Below, piece after piece: positions 1 to 11,800 of a stretch of DNA of 55,965 nucleotides (positions are counted from its first letter, which is position 1; the number at the start of each line of letters is the position of its first letter). The DNA is taken from the NCBI GenBank assembly GCA_002633005.1, contig NMRA01000100.1, positions 953,822-1,009,786 of the forward strand, written 5' to 3'. The notes under the pieces are model-generated. The model did not search any database. It worked only from the letters and a program-made list of their open reading frames with translations, and had not been told where the DNA came from. The stretch comes from Phoronis australis. Lineage: Eukaryota > Phoronida > Phoronidae. The translations under genes were made by a program, and so were the position numbers.

Positions 1-2730
1 CGCAGTGTAGTTAAAGTTATTGTCAATGCACCTTCTGACAAAAGGTGTTTAATTTAGACCTGTTACTGTTATGAAACTAGCCTCGTCTTGTTCCTTACTC
101 AGGTTTGTGTGGACTTAGGATAGCTTGGCAATTAGCTTTTGTTTGAGTCTATACTGAGCGTATAAAACAATCCACCATGCAGAGCTTGATGTCGCGCAAT
201 AACCAAATATCAGTTCTTCCTTAGCCTGGCAATCACTTCTAACTTGAGTAAGGTACAGGCTGAGGCTAGTTTTATGACCATTTGTGTTATAATTCAAAAA
301 GCTTTTTTCAAAAGGGAAGGTCATGGCAGCTTTAAGACTCGTTCACACTACCTTTGAAACCAGGTGTGTCATGTATAACAACAGCTTCCTAGTCCTACAT
401 TGAGATTTGCCAATGGGTGGCGCTAACGAACTTAGTAATTGTAAACCTGTTTCACTGTCTGTGTGAACGATGTAATGATTGCATTACAAACTTTTCTCTG
501 AGCATCAATTGTTGGAATCCTTACATTGTCAATTTCAGTGGTTTTTAGACCTGCTGCATTTGTTTGTTTTGAGTGCAGTTTTTGTAATAAGCTCACACAG
601 TAGTTTTCTCCACATGACCAGTCACAGATGGTTGTGTAAATGTGCTGCACATTGCCAAAGAACGCAAAAATATATCGGTTGTTGAAAGTATTTGCCATTT
701 TCAACGGATTTCGAGGCTGCCCACTTGTTAGAAGACTGGGTATTTCAGGAGCTTTTTTCAGGTTTCTTTAATGCTCTTTCGTAGCCAGTTCGTTCTCTGA
801 ATGTCCGAGTTTATGTTGACATCAGATTGGGGACAAGCATAAACAGGCAGCTTTGGCTATAGATATACCTGGGATATGATAGATTGTACAACAGTTCCCA
901 CTCGATTGTTTGCATTTTCAAGATCATACTGATAACTACATTGGTGTGACACAGGCAGTCAGTGCACTCAAACGAACAACTAACAGCAGTTCCATGAACT
1001 CATTTCTGGAGTCGCAGCAGACCACTGACATGTTACAGAAAATTAAGTTTAAAATTAATGAGAAATGATACATTTCTCTTCATTTCTTCTCTATGGGGTT
1101 GGAAATTGTCTTAAGAAAAAGTTGTTGAAGTTGTCATTGCAAGATTGTTTTGTATGGTGCGTAAGTCAGCTCTCACGGTTTGTGGTCAGTTATGCAGAAC
1201 GACAAATCAAATTTGCTGACTGAATGACTATGTTTATATGTTTTATGTTATTGCTGCTTGTATTGCCTACACACCTGTCAATCAAACTGCTAGTTAACGT
1301 CAGCTGCTTATAACGAGCGTAACCCTGTTAACAAGCATGTCAAATTTCAGCATCAGTTTGGGATGGCTCTACGGCGTTGCTGCAAAGAAGCGAAAATTTG
1401 ATTTTATTGGTTGTGTGAATGTTGCTTTGAAATGCAAAACGTTTGCTTATAACCGCAGCTGTGTCTAAATGTTGGTTAGAAGGTGCTGTTAAAAGTGGTT
1501 GAAGCATTTTTAATTTGAATTTAGTTTGTAGATGTCTCGATCATTACAGGTTAGCAGTCCTTAAGGTTACGTATGGCCTTCGAAAATGTCCAAACTTGAG
1601 AGCATCAGATCTCAGAAATGACTGATCATATTCCCACAAAACTTTCAGACATCATGCTTTATGCTCTGATCTACATAACCCGCTGTATAGGGAATTGTTT
1701 TTATCGTGTACCATGTTTGCAGGGTGCCCTAAAACTCCTAAAGGACTTTCGTGATTTTTTGTGAAAAAAGTTTAAAGTTGAATGTGACAAATTAAAACAA
1801 GGTGATTAAGAAAACTGGAACAAGGTTTTTGAGATTTCGTCTTGAACAATAATATCAAACGGAATTTGGCCATGTTGTTGATGACGGTGTTCTGGCGGGG
1901 ATGTTGCTAAATTTTAGTAGAAAGGCATGGTGACGTGACCCAGTTAATAGCCGAATTGTGTAATCTTCCATCATCAAATTGTACAGGCTTTCTACTTTCA
2001 GAAAATACACACTTTTCATGAGTTGAAACCAAAAGCTAAACACCCAAACTAGTCAATAAGTCTTACATAACCTTAATTTGTAAGCGCCTGCGTCTTCGTG
2101 TACAGTTACATTTTAGACAGTGTGTAGTTCATTGGGTGCTTATGTGGCTGACTGTGAAACTACAGCTTTGGATTGGGGGGGGTTGGAAGCTGGTCGTTTC
2201 CTATTCAGTTACAACTACAGCGTTTTGAGTACTGAAACGGTTACTATTTTACATGATTTCCAAGGACCTTAAAAAGTACCAAATTCATTTGTCAGCCTTG
2301 AAAAGAAATTAAATATATGATCAGTTGTTGGTAACACTCGGAATTTTTATGTTGGCTTGGAAACGAGTCTTCTGTTGTTTGATCAAATTACTTTATTTGG
2401 TTTTATTGCTGATATTGTATCACGATTGTTTAGAGTAAAATTTTTCAGAAATCAGCAGAGCAACCAGTTTGAGAAAATATGACCTTGAAAAGTCCTTGAA
2501 TTAGGTTATGTGGTCCACAATGAATCCTTTTAACTTGATGACATTATAAACATGTGAACATTTTTGAAATGCTACCAAAAAGTTTTTTATTTTCTAAAAA
2601 GAGAAAATTATTTACCTCCGTGTTTGGAACAGTCAGATATGTGTATAGACGGCCATAGTCATTTCTTTCAAGCCGTCTGTGTGCCTTACGTTGTTGTCGT
2701 GTGTTGTTTATGTCAGTTGTTCTTTTGTAG
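1..2730 (+). other. actinin intron (upstream part), no gene seen
   Basis: This stretch lies upstream of the first recognisable actinin exon. I see no conserved coding segment, RNA gene or clear mobile element in either strand. The short open frames do not resemble actinin or any family I recognise. It is taken as intron, with the actin-binding 5' exons further left. Confidence 0.6.
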
Positions 2731-2809
2731 CTTTAAGGATGGTCTTGCGTTCTGCGCTCTGATCCACCGGCACCGACCTGAACTCATTGATTACCATAAG
2801 CTGACGAGG
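2731..2809 (+). CDS. ACTN: alpha-actinin CH2 exon A1 (mutually exclusive variant)
   Basis: The exon is 79 nt, between TTTTGTAG and GTAAAC. It supplies one base of a split codon and then 26 codons beginning [18 protein letters not shown] and ending DYHKLTR, which is the CH2 signature. Exon A2, 402 nt downstream, has the same length, phases and almost the same protein. Including both would add 158 nt and shift the frame, so only one can be used. The same exon position is alternatively spliced in vertebrate ACTN genes. Confidence 0.93.
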
Positions 2810-5800
2810 GTAAACGTTGGCCCCGTGTTGACAGTCTTGACTGTTCACTAACTACTTCAACGTCTTACTTCTGGCTCTCTTCTGTTTTTTTTTCCTGCGC
2901 TGTTGTACAACACCTGTGTTTTGCATGTCATTACAAAAGATTTATGACATCGTCCTCATCTAGGGCAAGAAAACGTGATGTTTTTGGCTAGGTTTGAGTG
3001 CCAGTTGGTCCTTTTTGTACGTTTTCTGTTCTTGAAAAGAGGAAGTCGTTACATTTTAAAAAGTGAAACTGTTCAAAACTTGTCAAAAACTGGCCTCGCC
3101 TGGATTTAACATCACATTTTTTGTCCCTTTTCCGTGTTTTACGTTTCGACTGACCCCAAAGTTAATATTTCCTTTTTCGATCTGAATTGCACGTGCCTCT
3201 CTGTCTTACAGTTTTAAGGATGGTTTAGCTTTCTGTGCCCTGATCCATCGCCACAGGCCTGATCTTATTGACTACCATAGCCTGAGTAAGGTAAGGTGAC
3301 CTCTAGGGGCTAGAGCTAGACATTCTTAAAAATGGTTACCCTCACTCGATAATTTAGAATTTTTGCATGGAGTTGTATAGTTTTCTATCACTGGGATTGC
3401 TTTTGCGTCATATTTCAAGTAATTTGACTACTGCCAAATTGCCAGCTAAGAGAGAAATGCATTGACCATATGATTCAAAACATTGATAACTATCACTGTT
3501 CGATATATAAGTGAAAACGATCCATCCTAGCTGTCGTCACTTCAGTTCAGCATGCTGCACCTCTTATTAGACAGAACGTTATCTTTGATTTGCTCAGCAT
3601 GTCGTTTTGTCACGGATACACTCCACAAGGACTCTGAAGCATCGTCTTACTATCTTGACCTAGTTCTTGGGATTGATATCTTCACTATATACTTTAATCA
3701 TAACTAACATTTCAACTTCCTCAACCAAAAATTCAGTGTCTCCGTCAAAAATCTTTGAAGTTTTCACTAGAAAAAAACTTTCACCCTCACCAGCTTCAAA
3801 CTGCACCCGTTTAAAAATGACAAGACAGAGCATTGCCTGCGCCATTTTTGATGAAGAAGCTGATTTTTTTTCAGAAGATTCACAAACACATTCTTTTCCA
3901 CTTTTTACTAAAGTAAATCATTTGGCATCAGCGATGTGATTTACCTAATCGTTTACATTGTGTGATTTTCAGAGCCTTTTTAAACAGGCAGTCAGCATAC
4001 AGCCTAACTGAGGTTGATTATTAACTAAGCATCCCATTGCCACAACACTAAGCTGATATCGGGTGAAGTTTGTTTCTTGAGAATCAACAAGCTTAACAAC
4101 AAAGCTACGTCAATTTTCAAAAACCAAATCCAAACATTTTTTACGTCTTTAATTTCTTAAAGCTACTACAAACCTGCCTTTCAGAAAAAAATAACTTTTG
4201 TTTGAGACCACTTTCAGTTATTAAATTGAGCATGGTCTCGGGGGTTTAAAAAAATTTAATTTCTTCCGTAACCCACAAACCGTGTCTCATCTGAATATTA
4301 AGTAAGGAACAAGTTGAAACCTGTTTAAGGTTTATAACATCTTTAGTTTTAGATATCATTCTTTCATTACTACTAGTTCTAATGGTTGTTTGCATACGTG
4401 ATATCAAGCGTTTTATTTACCTGAAGTTTTTAATCGTTTTTTCCTTAGGTACGAACATAAAAATCCACGCATATGTAAAGAACAACATCTTATTAAATGG
4501 CGTTTTGGTTTATGGTCACTAAACCATTCTCAAGACAAAATGTTTACAATATTCCTGTCAGGTAACACAGGTAGAGAACAGACTGCACAGGTACACATCA
4601 AAATGTATTGTGAGGGGAGAGACAAGAAATCAAAACATTGCATTTTGGCGTGTACCTGTGCAGTCTGTTCTCCACTTGTGTTACCTGACTAGAATATTGT
4701 GAACATTTGTTTTGAGAATAGTTTAGCGACAATAAACTGAAACGTCAATTAATACAATGTCGTTGTTTATATATGCAGTGATTTTAAAATTTGTATATAT
4801 TCTGGCCAAAAACAAAATGTTTTTTTCCTTTGTTGAAGTGAATTTCTTGTAAGCTAGGGTGCATTTGTAACAGTTATTTAGATTGTGAATGGACGAGTCT
4901 TCAAATAAGAAACAGTGCTAGAACTTCAAAACGTTTCCCAAAACTTTCATTGTTTGATGTTCTGCATGTCTCAGTCATTTCGTTCTTACAGTGAATTTCC
5001 AAAAATAGGCCCATGGGCGGATATTTGGAAAACGACCTTTCAAATACGTCACATAAAACCGGAAATTCACCAAGACATATACTAGGAAACTTTGGGCATA
5101 CTTTTGGAAAGCCCGCGTGTGTACTTTGGGGTGGGCGTGTTTTTGGAAATTCCTGGTAATAGAAATGACTGAATGCATAGTTGGACATGCCGAAACTTGT
5201 TGGAAAGTTTGCTGCATTATGGATGGCTTAAATCTTAAACTGCGTATGCTGTTTGGCTTTTAGAAGTCTAGTTAGCAAATAGCTGTTTTTAGAAGTACTC
5301 TCATGGTATTTGTTACGTTAGTTTTAGTATTTTAAGTTTCTTGTTTCATAACAGTGGTTTTGTTAAGTGATAACGGTTGTGTAAATAAATTGTAGGATAA
5401 TCCTTTGGAAAACCTGAATACAGCATTCAACGTTGCTGAGAAGCATCTGGATATTCCGAAGATGTTGGATCCCCAGGGTAACGTTCTTGTTTCTCTCTTT
5501 CTAACTGTCCTTGACCCAATTGTAGGATAACCCCTGGGAGAACTTGAACACGGCTTTCGACGTGGCTGAGAAACACTTGGATATTCCCAAGATGTTGGAC
5601 CCCGAGGGTAACTGAGCATGTCTAGTGTGCATGCCACGTGGGGGCACCAGTGCTGGTGATGAAAGCTCCCACACAGGGTGCTACTAATTGCATGGAGTGC
5701 ACTGTTGGTATTACCTAGTTTGCGGTCTATGCAAATGAGTATGAAATGACTTCACCGTGAACTGTTTGGGTATGCAAATGGAGTTTGCAACAACTATTGG

Positions 5801-8800
5801 TTTTATCTTCTGCATCTGTGGCATTCATTGAGTAGTTCACATTAGAGGGAAGGTATGACATTTCGTTTCAGATTAAATTATCATTTTTGGCAAGAAAAAT
5901 GGTTTTCTGAGATCAGCCCCAGTGTGTGGTCAAAACTGCAGCGGCCACACTCCAACGCTTCGCGTGCACAACTAAACCCCTCTCCATTAGTGGCAGAGTA
6001 TTTTAAGCGTATTTAAGCGGTGATGTCACCTGTCTAGATTTCAGGAATTGCTGGTGAGAATTGGGGATTGGTAATAAAATCACATTGGATTTGTTGTTTT
6101 ATAGCTTAGACATCTAATAAACTCAAGAAGTCTATCCCATCCAAAAACGATTTCAAAAAATTTTTTCGGTCTTTTAACTGACTATGTCCCTTGAATCCGC
6201 TAAAGTTTGCAAGGAAGTTTTTAATCTTCAAGATTTAGTTCTGTATCCCTTAGCTACCAAAAGAGCTCATCCATGACTTTGTGTAGTTTCAATAAACTTA
6301 TTTCAATGTCCTTCACTCACCGCATGTGAATTAACTTTTAATCTCCTTTCGGTCGCTGTTAACTGAACTAATGTCTGTATCTTCTTGTTCCAGTTAAACT
6401 CAAATTGCTTAAGTCGTTTTTATGAAAGTTGATGGAGAAACTAATCAAAATTGGGCAATGATGCATGTTAAGGAAAGTCATGTTATCTGCTCACTGCTTC
6501 CCTTTCTGTACTTATATATTACTATTGTTATTATTGGGATCGTTTGATTCAGCTGTTCAATTAATTATAACACTAGCATGGAATGGCAGTCCTCTGCTGT
6601 TTTGTGGAAAATATTTCTATGAGCATTTTCGAATTAATGTTTTGTAGCTGTCATATTCATCTTAATTTTCAAGTTTGCCTTAGCTGAATGTCCGTAAGAC
6701 GTGTTAGCTGCAATTTATTGTACACGTGTGATAAGTGTACAGCTTTTGCTGAATTGACAACGTCGATAATTCTGTACTGCCATGACGTACTATCGCAATG
6801 AAATATACCCAGAAGCAGCTCAACGTCACTTAAACAAATTTTAGAACTAACAAACATACACGTGCACAGAATTGAGCAAAAGTGAACGCGTACGAAAAAA
6901 AGTAAAGATGGCTGGCGAACTGTCTTTATCCTTATTCCTCTACTTTGAGTCATGTTCCTACAGTATAAGTGTAAAGTATTCGGACGAAGTGACCCGAAAT
7001 TCTTCGCCATAACGGCTGGGCAGAATTCCAAATCATGGTCAGAGTATTCTTCCTGATGACTGAGAATGAAGAAGAATTAACTATAAAGTTAGCAAGGTGG
7101 CTCCGCCAGTCTGCAATAAGAATTTTACCCCTGTAATACGTATTTCCAACCATTTTTGTTGGTCTCGAAATTAGCCGTCATGATGGGTGAACAGTATTAT
7201 GTCTGATTACTTTCGTCTCGTATTGTATATACAGTTCTGGTCATCTGCTCTGTAGTATCTCTTGCTTTCAATTCGGCTCTTTACTTTATTTGGTGTTCAC
7301 TTTTTTCCTTTTCTTATTCAGGAAGTAGGGGCACAACATTCATTTCAGACGGTTTTTGTCTTCTAACTGGGCTGAAACTATAGAGATAGTATTGAACAAG
7401 TTAGATTATGTGTACTAAAAGGAGTGATAGTATCTTCATTAATCAATTGGTGAGGCATAGCAAGTGGCTGAGGAACAAGTAAGTAAAATAATGGAAGGTG
7501 ACAATGTCCATCAACAAATATATTAGCATTGTGCGAGTAAGAATTAGACAAGAAATCAATAGAATATAACAAAGCGGCTATTAGTTATGGCGTGCTCTGT
7601 AAGCGTCATCATCATCTGACATGATCAAATGTACAAATAACTTGGACATAATCTGTCGACAGACATGGTCAACTCGGCCAAGCCTGATGAACGGTCGGTA
7701 ATGACGTACGTGTCTGCCTACTACCACGCCTTCTCTGGAGCTCAGAAGGCGGAGATGGCTGCCCAGCGTATCTGCAAGGTCCTGAAAGTGAATCAGGAGA
7801 ACGAACGGCTGATGGAGGAGTATGAAAACATGGCCAGTGATGTAAGTTGTCTTGGTGGGCGCTACTTGACGCGCATAGTTTAAATCCTCTGGAGAACAAG
7901 CTGCCATCTAGAGGCATGTTGGCCAGCTACTTAGTACCTACTAAACCTGCTAGGTGTTGGGTTTTAGTTGCATATAAATGTACAATTCATCACTATAAAA
8001 AGATCAGTGGACGGGCATGTGTAATGAAAAAGCTTGCCAAGATGATCATTTGTGGATACAGGAAGAGGAAGAAAAAAACGTCTCATCTCTTAATCTGCTC
8101 AACGGCTTTGTAAATGCTGTGTTTATATCCTTCTTCTGGCCAGTTTTCAAGTTCCATAATTTCTGGGCCATCATATTTAATGAATTCAATAAGGGCTGTT
8201 CCAGCACAAAATGTATGGGAGGGGGGGGCACTTTCATTTTTTACCCACAGCCCATATTTTTTCTTTTCTTTCTCCAACCCACGACTCATAATTTTTAATT
8301 AGGTTGAAATATAAACTGCAGTTTTTGAGATAATCAACCTGTCTTGTCAAAAATTAAGATGGCCAACAGGGGGTGCTACAGAAGCCAAATCTGTTCGAAA
8401 ATCAATTGGTGCTGGTGCATGCCAGCTGTCCATCTCTATGCCAAGCAATGACTTGAGCAGTTTAAAACTAACGGGGTCCCGCAGTAGTTGAATCCATCCA
8501 AAAATTGACTGGTGCCGGCATATTCTTGCCATATAGGTTTCTTCCGTTTCGAATTTCATCGTGATCCGTCAACCAGTTTTTGAGGTAATCAACACACAAG
8601 GAGTGGCTTGTCGAAAACTAAAAGCAGCCAACATGGGGTACCAAGGATGCCAATCCGCCCGAAAATTGACTAGTGCTGTCGCATCCGCGCTAAATACCTT
8701 TGTACCAAATTTCTTCATGATTCGCCAAGTGGTTCTTGAGATAATTGATGGGAAAGAAATGATAATGACTGATGGAACGATCACAAAGTTTTGTGGGTCC

Positions 8801-11800
8801 AGGAAAGTTCCATGTGAGATCACAACTCGTGTCAGTTACCAGAAACTTGCTTTTCAAAGACACCAGTGAGCAATACTTTTGGCAGCCACCAGGTGTCTCC
8901 ACCATATGCGTGTAATTTCAATAAGATTTTTTCAATTACATGGGTCTATGAATTTCAAACTGTCTCCACGAACGCTTATAGACTGCTGTGCCAAGTGAAT
9001 ATCAGAACTTGTCTATCTGACTCCTCATACTTTTTACTTGAAATTCATCAATTTTCTTAGATGTGTTAACATCAGTTTAGTGTTGCAGTAATTTTCATTC
9101 TAATATGACTGCAGTACAACATGCATGTAAGTTGCCCATGACTTGAGTAATGGCATAGTGTATATATTGCACTCTTCACACTATCAACAAGGGATCGTTT
9201 ATGGTTTTGGGATACATTTGGGTATCTTCCAAGTGAATTCTTTTGAGAAATGCAGTAGGCTGGAAATACCCACCTGTGAAGGTTTACAGGTCAAAAATAC
9301 CACCCAGTATTAAAGCTTTACTTACAAGAATGACCACCCATAATTTGAGTTTTTTTCTGAAGACCACCACCCATAAATTTTTATTTCAACTGCTGCCCCC
9401 CCCTCCCATACGGATTTTGCTGGAACAGCCCTAAGTGAAATCTGGAAAAAGCGATTTAAGTGATTTAAGTCCTGTAGAAACCAACCTTTGTTCTTAGTAT
9501 GATTTGGTCAAATTTTTTGTAGACAATTATGAATTTGGCTTTAAATTATTGTACCTCTTCAGTTGCTGGAATGGATCCGTCGCACCACCCCGTGGTTGGA
9601 AAATCGCGTGACAGATAACACTCTAGAGGGCGCCAGAAAAAAGCTGGAGGAGTTCCGCGACTACCGCCGGAAACAAAAGCCTCCCAAGTTAGAGGAGAAA
9701 GCTAAGTTAGAAACAACGTTCAACACTCTGCAAACACGTCTGAGGCTGAGTAACAGGCCAGCCTACATCCCCACTGATGGCAAAATGGTGTCGGTAAGAC
9801 AACTGTGTTTGCACATGCTAGCATTTATCCACTGTTGAATAATTGTCTGATGGTGATACTGTTGAGTTCTAGTGCCCTCTAGTGTAGATGTTTATGCAAT
9901 ACAGTGCAAAAGACTACCACAAATATTTGCATTTTCTTCAAATTTATGCTTCATGTTCAGGGGAAGTCTTGGCAACTTGCGAAATTATGAATACCGAATA
10001 CTGCAAAGTATGTGCCATAGAACCGAGGCAAATCTGTGTTTCAAAGTGATCTGATTCGTAAGTATTAGCAGTGATATGTTCGTCATTAGTGTCTTAAGTT
10101 CTCCGGTGTGATGGGGGAAAGTACCTGCATGCACTCACTACACAGTGGCACTTGGAGTCTACGGTGACCAAGCACCAAGTTGAGGTAGGGGAATCATAAT
10201 TGCAGCAAACTTGAATGTATTGTGTTCTACGTGGTTGGAACTGAGCTATGAAACTGATCCTGGAGTAAATTAAAACCAGTTTGAATATGATATGTTTACC
10301 AGAATTACATTCTTTTGAGGGACCACAGTATCTCGTCTACGTACTTTAATGATTTGTAGTTTAGTCATCACGTAGTGGAAATCCTTGAAGTTTTGACATT
10401 CTTCTTCTGTTAGGATATCGCTAATGCTTGGAAAGGTCTTGAAGTGGCCGAGAAGGGCTTTGAGGACTGGCTTCTGGTGGAGATGCAGAGGTAGGCGCCA
10501 TCTATGGCCAGTTGTATGAAACAGTCACAGTAAGGACTCGCCTATGTTCCTTAAGTTTTCAATGCATTTGTGGACTTTGTTTACTCACTGATATTATATT
10601 TTCCTGTCACTTTATCTTTGTTAGAATCTTTTCTTATACTTGTGACTTTGTTTTTTTTTCTTCAAATAATGTGTCTCAAAACTGCACCCATATTTCAATG
10701 AAAATACATGGTACTAATTCCTGAATTTAGGGGCATTGCACGAAAAAGTCCCTACTTATTTTCATTGTGTTAAGAATTCAGTGTAGTTAATTCTTGGCAG
10801 GCTTATGTATTGAAGCTAAAACTTGAGGTAACAAGGAGGATGAAATAGCGGCAGAAGGGACAATGAGTGTTTGCACAAGTCCGCGAATGCTCTGAAAATT
10901 TAGGAACTGTAAATTAGTCCCTCTTGGAACTGTTTCGTGAACCTGGCCACATGTGACCGATTCTTGATGCAACCACAGGTGACTGAAACAACTTGAGCTG
11001 ATTGCTAAAATTGAGTCATCGTTCAGATTCATTTATAGCAGGTTACATTTTCTGTTTCTCTGCTTGTCGACTCCTTTTACTGGAGATGTTGTAGTCTCCG
11101 GTGTTATACTGTGTACAGTCAGTGCGTAAAGTTTTGAGGCATTGGCTTTTTCAGTGATGCGTGTGAACTTGTCACAGCCTACGATGCCATGTACGGTAAC
11201 ACTGGACTCATGCCACTGTTTCTGTTGATTCTGACAGCGCTTGATTTGTGTTTGTTGTGTTTTTGGATTGACATGATATCGTGTATTTGGGAATATATGC
11301 CCAAGTACAAAGTGAAAAATAAGTGGGCCACTTTACAATTAAGGGGTTTACCTTGGTCGGATGAGTCGTTGTATGTGCCCAGTGATCAAAATTAAATTCT
11401 TAATTTTCCTTCTGGATGTTGATCTTTTGGTGTTTCCTCAAAGTCGAACAAAAAGAATGGCCCAAAATTGTCATTTTTTTCATATTTCTAACGCTCACTG
11501 TATTGACAAAATTGCTCAAAACTTTATTGTGCTTTTGTTGATGACGACTGCATTTAATAAAGTTTTCAAATAATGAAATAAAATTGTTTTCTTATAGAAT
11601 TGAAAATTTTGATGAAACGAAATTTCAGTGTTCCGCCATATTGTGTTGTAATTTGAAGAAACTTTACCGTACTATTTTATTCCTCCCAGAATCCTTCCGA
11701 TGACATGATTCTTCCAATGATATGATTCCTCAAATGATACCATTCCACTGTATCTGTGCCCTCCATTACAAGAAAAAATGCATTCAAAAGAATCACTTGT

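Larger units (their letters stand above)
7842..9562 (+). other. actinin intron filled by a TIR element
   Basis: Most of this intron is the inverted-repeat-bounded element at 8192-9432, which also contains degenerate tandem repeats. No other gene signal was seen. Confidence 0.6.

Noticed and set aside
6669-7153. Overlapping minus-strand open frames of 120 and 67 codons
   Set aside because: No domain, different phases over the same bases, no splice context; probably chance or an old repeat.
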